From NCBI GenBank assembly GCA_025934475.1, contig JAICXZ010000072.1, positions 1 to 9,052 of the forward strand: DNA of 9,052 nt, read 5' to 3'. The notes under the pieces were generated by a model. It was not told where the DNA came from, made no database searches, and worked only from the letters and a program-made list of their open reading frames with translations. The stretch comes from Mucilaginibacter sp. (lineage in GTDB: Bacteria; Bacteroidota; Bacteroidia; Sphingobacteriales; Sphingobacteriaceae). A program made the translations under genes and the position numbers. This document shows positions 1 through 5,123 of this stretch, piece after piece; position 1 is the first letter of the stretch, and every line of letters begins with the position of its first letter.

Positions 1-2
1 AA

Positions 3-962
3 ATAACCGAAAAGGTAAGTGCTACTCCATTAGACGTTGAGAACTACTTTAAGAAAATGGTTAAGGACAGTCTGCCTACGATCAACAAAGAAGTGGAAGT
101 GGGCGAGATCGTATTTCAGCCTAAGCTCGACCATGATGAAAAAGAAGTTTACAGGCAGAAAGCGGAAGACCTTTTGGCCCGTGTAAAGAAGGGTGAGGAC
201 TTCGGCAACCTGGCACGTTTATATTCAAACGATACCGGATCAGCGCCCGACGGCGGTGACCTTGGATTTGCCGATCGCAGCACATTTGTAAAGGAGTTTG
301 CTGCCTGGGCATTTAAATTGAAGGCAGGAGAAATATCGCCGGTGTTTGAGACGGAGTATGGTTTCCACTTTTTACAAGTTATTGAACGCCGCGGCGAGCA
401 AGTGCACGTGCGCCATATCCTGGTTATGCCGGTAACCACTCAAGCCAGTCTTGACCGCGCAAAATCAAGAGCCGACAGCGTTTATTTACTGCTGACCAAG
501 AACAAAAACATCAGCTTCTCTGCTGCTGCCAATTTTTACTCTGATGATAAAGAGACGAAGTACAACGGCGGTATGATGCTGAATGCAGAAAATGTGGAAA
601 CACGCACTACCATTATTCCTACCGACAAGCTTGATCCGCAGGTTGCATTAACAATTGATACCATGAAGGTGGGCGGAATATCGCAACCGAAGATATTTAC
701 CGATCAGGGCGGCAAAAAATCATACAAGATATTGTTCCTGAAATCGGAAACAGACGCGCACAAAGCAAACCTGAAGCAGGACTATCCGAAAATAAAAGAG
801 CTGGCCCAGGACGACAAGCTGAACAGAACCATAAGCGAGTGGTTTGAGAAAAGAAGGAAAGAAACCTTTATCAAGATAGATCCGGAATACCAGGGTTGCC
901 CGCAGATAAAAGGCTGGGCCAATACACCAATGGCTGCGCAAAACGTTAAATCAGCTCAATAA
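3..962 (+). CDS. SurA-like peptidyl-prolyl cis-trans isomerase, 5'-truncated
   Basis: This is the C-terminal 319 residues of a periplasmic parvulin-type isomerase and chaperone that assists folding of outer-membrane proteins. The frame is open from base 3, and the residues before the Met at 57 (ATPLDVENYFKKMVKDSLP) read as normal family sequence. The gene therefore starts outside the window and the ATG at 57 is internal. Two parvulin-like domains follow each other. The first covers about residues 30-128 of the fragment, with a GxDFGNLARLYSND stretch, the GGDLGF motif and a GFHFLQV strand. The second covers about residues 134-250, beginning VHVRHILV, and is more divergent, with NGGMML in place of GGDLG. 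A basic C-terminal helix ends the protein. The moxR-like gene starts 5 bp after the stop, so the two are probably cotranscribed. The signal peptide expected for the family is not visible because of the truncation. The call is firm; assignment as the true SurA orthologue rather than another paralogue is less certain. Confidence 0.88.
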   Translation: MTEKVSATPLDVENYFKKMVKDSLPTINKEVEVGEIVFQPKLDHDEKEVYRQKAEDLLARVKKGEDFGNLARLYSNDTGSAPDGGDLGFADRSTFVKEFAAWAFKLKAGEISPVFETEYGFHFLQVIERRGEQVHVRHILVMPVTTQASLDRAKSRADSVYLLLTKNKNISFSAAANFYSDDKETKYNGGMMLNAENVETRTTIIPTDKLDPQVALTIDTMKVGGISQPKIFTDQGGKKSYKILFLKSETDAHKANLKQDYPKIKELAQDDKLNRTISEWFEKRRKETFIKIDPEYQGCPQIKGWANTPMAAQNVKSAQ

Positions 963-967
963 CTAAT

Positions 968-1930
968 ATGCAACACCGCACCGATGTTGAAGCCGCCGAT
1001 GCCTTGAGGGAGGCTTACAAGCACATCACTGCTGAGCTTGGCAAAGTAATTATCGGGCAGGACGAAGTAGTGAAATCGGTCCTGATATCGATATTCAGCA
1101 ATGGACATTGCCTGCTGGTAGGCGTGCCCGGCCTGGCCAAAACATTACTGGTTCAAACCGTTGCTCAAATACTCGACCTCAACTTCAGCCGCATACAGTT
1201 CACACCCGACCTAATGCCCTCGGACATTATAGGCTCGGAAATATTGGGCGAGGACCGCAACTTCAAGTTTATCTCAGGACCAGTTTTTGCCAACATCATC
1301 CTGGCCGATGAGATCAACCGTACGCCGCCAAAAACGCAAGCGGCATTGCTGGAAGCAATGCAGGAAAAGGCGGTGACTGTGGCTGGCATAACACATAAAT
1401 TATCACAGCCATTCTTTGTTTTGGCGACGCAGAACCCAATAGAGCAGGAAGGTACCTATCCGTTACCAGAAGCGCAGTTGGACCGTTTTATGTTCAACGT
1501 AGCGCTCGACTACCCTACCCTGGCTGAAGAGTTACAAATAGTAAAGAATACCACAAGTACGACAGTAGCCGAGGTGAAAAAAATACTTAACGGCGAACAG
1601 ATCATCTATTTCCAGCAATTGGTACGCAATATTCCCGTAACCGATCATGTATTGGAATATGCTGTAAAGCTGGTTGCCAAAACACGCCCCGGTGGCGAAT
1701 CGGCCTCAGCCGAGGTAAAACGATTACTCAATTGGGGAGCTGGTCCCCGTGCGTCACAATTCCTGATTCTGGGCGCTAAATGCCACGCCGTGATCAACGG
1801 GAAATACTCGCCAGACATTGAAGACGTCAAAGCTGTGGCAAAACCTGTTCTTCGACACCGTATTATCCGCAGCTATCATGCAGAGGCAGAGGGGTTATCA
1901 GCGGACGCGATTATTGAGCGGTTGTTGTGA
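968..1930 (+). CDS. MoxR-family AAA+ ATPase
   Basis: This is a 320-residue cytoplasmic ATPase of the MoxR branch of AAA+ proteins, which act as chaperone-like remodelers, usually with von Willebrand factor A partner proteins. Visible motifs are Walker A GVPGLAKT (52-59), Walker B IILADEINR (110-118, with D114 and E115), the sensor-1 segment ATQNPIEQEGTYPLPEAQ around N156, a likely arginine finger in LDRF (R173), and a sensor-2-type segment GPRASQF near 259-265. The length is normal for the family and the protein looks complete. The start is 5 bp after the surA-like stop, which supports cotranscription. The usual DUF58 and VWA-domain partner genes are not downstream. Instead the stop is followed at once by the repeat-flanked four-helix-bundle unit. 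The substrate is unknown. Confidence 0.93.
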   Translation: MQHRTDVEAADALREAYKHITAELGKVIIGQDEVVKSVLISIFSNGHCLLVGVPGLAKTLLVQTVAQILDLNFSRIQFTPDLMPSDIIGSEILGEDRNFKFISGPVFANIILADEINRTPPKTQAALLEAMQEKAVTVAGITHKLSQPFFVLATQNPIEQEGTYPLPEAQLDRFMFNVALDYPTLAEELQIVKNTTSTTVAEVKKILNGEQIIYFQQLVRNIPVTDHVLEYAVKLVAKTRPGGESASAEVKRLLNWGAGPRASQFLILGAKCHAVINGKYSPDIEDVKAVAKPVLRHRIIRSYHAEAEGLSADAIIERLL

Positions 1931-1941
1931 TTTGTTAACTA

Positions 1942-1970
1942 GTTGATTTGTGATTGGTTAATTTGTGACT
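1942..1970 (+). repeat. Left arm of 29-nt inverted repeat
   Basis: The arm is made of two adjacent degenerate 15-bp units, GTTGATTTGTGATTG (1942-1956) and GTTAATTTGTGACTA (1957-1971). It matches the reverse complement of 2438-2466 at 25 of 29 positions. The four differences, at 1945, 1948, 1956 and 1964, all give G-U or U-G pairs in RNA, so an uninterrupted 29-bp RNA stem is possible. Confidence 0.85.
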
Positions 1971-1988
1971 AATCTGACAAATTATTTG

Positions 1989-2036
1989 ATTGTGATTGGG
2001 AATTGGCTATTTTGGTTGCTCAACCTTAATCACGAT
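1989..2036 (+). promoter_or_regulatory. RNA hairpin just before the four-helix-bundle gene
   Basis: Bases 1989-2000 (ATTGTGATTGGG) can pair with 2025-2036 (CTTAATCACGAT) over 12 positions, nine Watson-Crick and three G-U, with a 24-nt loop. A smaller GGTT/AACC pairing (2014-2017 with 2022-2025) competes with part of it. The stem ends 4 nt before the ATG at 2041, so it could affect translation start. The left strand resembles the repeat units of the arms. No function is shown by the sequence alone. Confidence 0.4.
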
Positions 2037-2040
2037 AACA

Positions 2041-2089
2041 ATGAGAGGCTTTATCGATCTTGACGCCCGGAAAAAAATCACAACAACTT
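2041..2089 (+). other. Displaced 5' end of the four-helix-bundle gene
   Basis: ATG at 2041 opens a short frame that reads MRGFIDLDARKK and then three Thr before a TAG at 2089. The first dozen residues match the family's N-terminal style, while the last ones are what an extra A in the 2071-2077 run would produce. Relative to the usual family DVWK, the DARK here could arise from two T-to-C changes (GTC TGG to GCC CGG). That comparison rests on memory of the family, not on an alignment. Confidence 0.55.
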
Positions 2090-2410
2090 AGAAACGATAT
2101 TTCTTTACTAACCAAAAGCTCCCCTCAATCAGAAATGTATCGGCTGGCTGACCAAGTTATCCGGTCGTCCCGTTCAATTGGAAATAATATCGCCGAAGGT
2201 AATGGTCGATATCATTATGCTGATTCAAAAAAATTCTTTATTAACGCCCGTGGATCGGCTGCAGAAACGATCGACCATCTCATAGTAGCACTCGATGAGG
2301 GATATATAGGTAACGAGCTTTTTGAAAGGCTAAAAACTGACTGCGAAGATTGCATGAAGTTAATAAACGGCTATATCAACTACCTAAAAAACCAATCCAC
2401 CAAAGACTAG
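2060..2410 (+). CDS. Four-helix-bundle protein (23S rRNA IVS-protein family), probably frameshifted at the N-terminus
   Basis: The open frame gives 116 residues from a TTG start. The family makes small helical, oligomeric, nucleic-acid-associated proteins, known from 23S rRNA intervening sequences and related to the Avd accessory protein of diversity-generating retroelements. Hallmarks seen are helix 1 LRNDISLLTK, the segment RSSRSIGNNIAEGNGRY (35-51), the KKFFINARGSAAETIDHL helix (57-74), and a C-terminal helix rich in Lys and Tyr. The usual family N-terminus, of the form F.DLxVWKKxxxL, is not in this frame. It appears in the adjacent frame from the ATG at 2041 as MRGFIDLDARKK. Removing one A from the A7 run at 2071-2077 would join the two into a 122-residue protein. 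The gene may thus be a decaying copy, a slippage-expressed gene or carry a sequencing error. No reverse transcriptase is nearby, so a retroelement role is not supported. Confidence 0.8.
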   Translation: MTPGKKSQQLRNDISLLTKSSPQSEMYRLADQVIRSSRSIGNNIAEGNGRYHYADSKKFFINARGSAAETIDHLIVALDEGYIGNELFERLKTDCEDCMKLINGYINYLKNQSTKD

Positions 2411-2421
2411 TTTACCCTAAC

Positions 2422-2466
2422 AAAACGCAAATTAACAAGTCACGAATTAACTAATCACAGATTAAC
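2422..2466 (-). repeat. Right arm: three 15-bp units, inverted relative to the left arm
   Basis: Read on the minus strand from 2466, three contiguous 15-bp units appear: GTTAATCTGTGATTA (2466-2452), GTTAATTCGTGACTT (2451-2437) and GTTAATTTGCGTTTT (2436-2422). The first two pair with the left arm over 2438-2466. The units are degenerate relative to one another, yet the pairing with the other arm is unbroken when G-U pairs are allowed. Confidence 0.85.
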
Positions 2467-2472
2467 AAAACC

Positions 2473-3345
2473 CTATTGTTCCACCGCCGAAAATATCTCC
2501 AGCAAGATATTCCACCTATGCGTCGCATCGATCTCCCAAATGCGAACATAGTTATAGTCGCTCACAATGTCGCCTTTTCTTATCCTTGCGGTGCCGTAAC
2601 TATATGCAAGGTCGTTGCTGGTTGCCCGCCCTACATTTGCGGTGGTTGCCGATATGCTGATGCCCTCGTTATCGATAAACTTCATGATCTTATCGGTACC
2701 GCTCATCGGGTCGAAACCGGGGAAGTAATAACGGGCCTCGGGGCTGAGAAATTCTTTATAACTGGCAAGCGCCGATTTGGTTAGTTCCTGATTAAAGGTT
2801 TTATCAGTCGCCAGTATTACACCTTTTCCGGCAAACGGATCCTTGCCTGGCGCGGTTTGTTTTGCAGTATCGGGTTGTTTAAAATCAACCAGTTCCTGCT
2901 GTTCTGACTCCGGATGCGGGATACCCAGATCGATTAGCAGTTTTAGTTTATTATCTGCCGGATCAATGTGCCAAACAGAAACATAGTCACCATATACCTT
3001 ATCGTCATCGTTGCTCTTGTTGTTTTGATAAACGTACGGGCCAGCGGTAAAGGCAAGGTCGCCGTTAGCAGAGATACGTGCGAATTTGGGCTCCCACTTT
3101 AATGTCCCGGGTTGTTTTTCGATCGAGTTATAAAAATCGATTATTTTGATCATCCGGGGTTTAAAAACTATTCCTTCCGGATCAGCTACCGCAAGGAATG
3201 CATCTTTGATTCCTTTGCGTTCAACCAGTTTATCGAAGGCTTTTTCGGCGTCGACTACTTTGTTTACGTCAACCTTTACTTTTTGGGCAAAGGCCATAAA
3301 ATGACAACATAGAAGCAATGCTGCTGCTAAAAAAGTTCGTTTCAT
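2473..3345 (-). CDS. Exported protein with two tandem NTF2-like (DUF4440/SnoaL-type) domains
   Basis: The preferred start is the ATG at 3345, giving 290 residues. It begins with a textbook signal peptide (MKRTFLAAALLLCC... ending MAFAQ at 21), so the product is probably periplasmic. A longer open frame to 3444 would place 33 unlikely residues before the signal peptide. Two NTF2-like cone-fold domains seem to be present, about 28-142 and 175-288. They share parallel elements: NGDLAFTAGPY and YVSVWHIDPADNKLKLLIDL in the first, NDLAYSYGTA and YVRIWEIDATHRWNILLEI in the second. They are joined by a Pro/Gln/Lys-rich linker (about 143-172). The family includes enzymes and ligand binders, and no specific activity can be read here. 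cysS lies upstream on the same strand, with 121 bp between its stop and this ATG. A weak promoter candidate lies near 3442-3471, so independent expression is possible. Confidence 0.85.
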   Translation of the reverse strand: MKRTFLAAALLLCCHFMAFAQKVKVDVNKVVDAEKAFDKLVERKGIKDAFLAVADPEGIVFKPRMIKIIDFYNSIEKQPGTLKWEPKFARISANGDLAFTAGPYVYQNNKSNDDDKVYGDYVSVWHIDPADNKLKLLIDLGIPHPESEQQELVDFKQPDTAKQTAPGKDPFAGKGVILATDKTFNQELTKSALASYKEFLSPEARYYFPGFDPMSGTDKIMKFIDNEGISISATTANVGRATSNDLAYSYGTARIRKGDIVSDYNYVRIWEIDATHRWNILLEIFSAVEQ

Positions 3346-3441
3346 GCTTGTATTGAGGTTATTGGCGATCGTATTCAATTTAAGAAGATTCAGTTTGAAC
3401 GGTCTCTCCGAATAATAAACGGAATTAGAGTTTATAAAGTA

Positions 3442-3471
3442 CAAATATCATTTTTTTGTGGAGAATTTAAA
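3442..3471 (-). promoter_or_regulatory. Weak promoter candidate for the NTF2-like gene
   Basis: On the minus strand, TTTA (3471-3468), 18 nt, then GATATTTG (3449-3442) resembles the Bacteroidota TTTG / TAnnTTTG form with one mismatch in each box. It would give a leader of roughly 90 nt. The upstream box overlaps the end of cysS. AT-rich sequence makes chance matches likely. Confidence 0.25.
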
Positions 3472-4930
3472 TTTTGCTCCAGGAAGTGCCCTCTTTGCCA
3501 TCCATCAATTGAAAGCCGATTTCCTGCAAGCCATGTCTGATCTTATCCGATGTGGCATAGTCCTTGTTCATTTTGGCTTCGTTGCGAAGCTTCATGATCA
3601 TGTCCATTACATTTGGCAAATCGTCATTTGCCGCCTGTTCGTTCTTCAGGCCCAAAACGTTCAGTACAAAATCGTTCATCAGCTTTTTTAGGGCCGACAA
3701 ATTCTCTGCATTAATCTTCAGCTTGCCATCTTTAACCGAATTGATGATGCGTGATGCCTCAAATAATTCGGCGATTAGCACCGGGCTATTGAAATCATCA
3801 TTCATTGCATCATAGCAGCGCTGCGATAAGGGGCCTATCTCCACTTCGTTTTGACCCGAAACTTTCAGGCTATCCAGCAGTGTCAGAGAGTTCATCAGGC
3901 GTTTAAAGCCTTTTTCAGACGCTTCCATCGCTTCATTGCTAAAATCGAGCGTGCTGCGATAATGCGCCTGCATCATGAAGAAGCGAACAGTCATGGGGCT
4001 GTATCCTTTGTTCAGCAACGAGTGGGAACCTGCAAATAATTCCTGTGGCAGAAAACTGTTACCGAGCGATTTCGACATTTTTTGCCCGTTCACTGTCAGC
4101 ATATTGGTATGCACCCAGTACTTGGCCGGCATTTTTTCGCAAGCGGCAAAGTTTTGGGCAATCTCGTTGGTATGATGCGTTGGCATCAGGTCGATACCGC
4201 CACCATGAATATCAAATTGCTTACCCAGGTATTTATTGCTCATGGCCGAGCATTCCAGGTGCCAGCCCGGGAAACCCATGCTCCATGGCGAGGGCCACTT
4301 CATCAGGTGCTCGGGTTTAGCTTTGATCCATAAGGCAAAATCGAGCTTACCACGCTTTTCGTCCTGCCCTCCCAGGTCGCGGGTATTGTTGATCAGGTCC
4401 TCCAGCTTACGGCCATTCAGGATGCCGTAGTCGTGACTTTGATTATATTTTTCAACGTCAAAATAGATTGAACCGTTAACCTCGTAAGCGAATCCTTTTT
4501 CGAGGATTGCTTTTACTAATTCTATTTGTTCGATAATATGCCCGGTCGCTGTTGGCTCTATGCTTGGCGGCAGCACATTAAAAACATCCATGATATTATG
4601 GAAATCGACCGTATATTTTTGTACGATCTCCATAGGCTCCAACTGGGCCAGCTTGGCTTTCTTTTCTATCTTGTCTTCACCTTCATCCCCGGCGTCGCCT
4701 TCCAGGTGACCAGCATCGGTCACATTGCGTACATAGCGCACCTTATAGCCCAGGTGTGTAAGATACCGGAATATAAGGTCGAATGACATAAATGTGCGGC
4801 AATTACCCAGGTGTACATCGCTGTAAACAGTAGGGCCGCAAACGTACATACCTACATGAGGTGGGTTAAGCGGTTCAAATCTTTCTTTCTTTCGGGATAA
4901 AGTATTGTAAACAAACAGATTTTGTTCCAT
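3467..4930 (-). CDS. cysS: Cysteine--tRNA ligase
   Basis: This class I aminoacyl-tRNA synthetase charges tRNA-Cys with cysteine, using ATP, in the cytoplasm. It has 487 residues, close to the family norm, and looks intact. The N-terminal MYVCGPTVY strand is followed by the HIGH-equivalent HLGN (40-43). The KMSKS loop is exact (284-288, followed by LGN). The zinc-site residues known from the E. coli enzyme are all present: C31 in CGPTVY, C227 in WHLECSAM, and H252 and E256 in THHTNEIAQ. The C-terminal part (about 330-487) is the helical, tRNA-recognising region, ending in the typical segment with [15 protein letters not shown]. The start at 4930 is chosen because [13 protein letters not shown] aligns with the usual family beginning and the next Met is at residue 28, just before the active site. 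A good promoter match ends only 4 nt upstream, which would make the mRNA nearly leaderless. Confidence 0.97.
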   Translation of the reverse strand: MEQNLFVYNTLSRKKERFEPLNPPHVGMYVCGPTVYSDVHLGNCRTFMSFDLIFRYLTHLGYKVRYVRNVTDAGHLEGDAGDEGEDKIEKKAKLAQLEPMEIVQKYTVDFHNIMDVFNVLPPSIEPTATGHIIEQIELVKAILEKGFAYEVNGSIYFDVEKYNQSHDYGILNGRKLEDLINNTRDLGGQDEKRGKLDFALWIKAKPEHLMKWPSPWSMGFPGWHLECSAMSNKYLGKQFDIHGGGIDLMPTHHTNEIAQNFAACEKMPAKYWVHTNMLTVNGQKMSKSLGNSFLPQELFAGSHSLLNKGYSPMTVRFFMMQAHYRSTLDFSNEAMEASEKGFKRLMNSLTLLDSLKVSGQNEVEIGPLSQRCYDAMNDDFNSPVLIAELFEASRIINSVKDGKLKINAENLSALKKLMNDFVLNVLGLKNEQAANDDLPNVMDMIMKLRNEAKMNKDYATSDKIRHGLQEIGFQLMDGKEGTSWSKI

Positions 4931-4934
4931 GCGC

Positions 4935-4966
4935 CAAACTTACGATTTTTTACTGCCTGTACTAAA
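4935..4966 (-). promoter_or_regulatory. Probable cysS promoter (Bacteroidota TTTG/TAnnTTTG type)
   Basis: On the minus strand, TTTA (4966-4963) is followed after 20 nt by TAAGTTTG (4942-4935), an exact match to the -7 form TAnnTTTG. The box ends 4 nt before the cysS ATG at 4930. If used, transcription would begin at or just before the start codon. Confidence 0.5.
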
Positions 4967-5066
4967 TACCCCTTCCACCGGAATAACGGATTTTTATCAT
5001 TTGCGTGCAATGATTTTGAACCTCCCTGCTCGCGTAAGCCTATAGCAGCATCAACACCAGATATTC

Positions 5067-5096
5067 TTTCTTTTCTACTGATAATCACTACATTTA
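5067..5096 (+). promoter_or_regulatory. Weak promoter candidate for the histidine kinase gene
   Basis: TTTC (5067-5070), an 18-nt gap and TACATTTA (5089-5096) give one mismatch in each box against TTTG / TAnnTTTG. It would place the transcript start around 5100, roughly 20 nt before the ATG at 5124. The rest of the 193-bp divergent region shows no clear operator or hairpin. Confidence 0.3.
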
Positions 5097-5123
5097 TAAA
5101 GGAACTTCAACCGAAACCTCTTT

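Larger units (their letters stand above)
1931..2472. mobile_element. Candidate IVS-like inserted unit: inverted repeat arms around a four-helix-bundle gene
   Basis: This 542-bp stretch exactly fills the gap between the moxR-like stop (1930) and the stop of the convergent NTF2-like gene (2473). It contains one small gene, two inverted arms (1942-1970 and 2438-2466) made of a degenerate 15-bp repeat, and an outermost perfect 8-bp inverted pair (TTTGTTAA at 1931-1938, TTAACAAA at 2462-2469). The protein family is known from intervening sequences inside 23S rRNA genes, whose ends pair to form a stem. The layout here is similar but lies outside any rRNA. No transposase, reverse transcriptase or clear target duplication is visible. 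That it moves as a unit is inference; the structure itself is directly seen. Confidence 0.45.

Noticed and set aside
57..962. ATG at 57 as the true start of the SurA-like gene
   Set aside because: The frame is open to the window edge with family-like residues before it, and a start here would lack the signal peptide and N-terminal chaperone region.
2041..2410. Diversity-generating retroelement accessory gene (Avd)
   Set aside because: The protein family is related, but there is no reverse transcriptase, template repeat or variable target gene in the window.
1931..2470. CRISPR-like short repeats around the four-helix-bundle gene
   Set aside because: The 15-bp units are contiguous, degenerate and inverted between the two sides. 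There are no spacers of regular size and no cas genes.
3404..3431. Possible terminator hairpin between cysS and the NTF2-like gene (CCG/CGG with CTCT/AGAG)
   Set aside because: The stem is short with a 4-nt bulge and is not followed by a T run on either strand.
3346..3444. 33-residue N-terminal extension of the NTF2-like protein
   Set aside because: It would put a polar, Asn-rich stretch ahead of a typical signal peptide. The ATG at 3345 is the natural start.
3851..4786. Several open frames of 60-90 codons on the plus strand inside cysS
   Set aside because: They are antisense to a well-conserved gene, overlap one another, and show no family features. They are coding-strand shadows.
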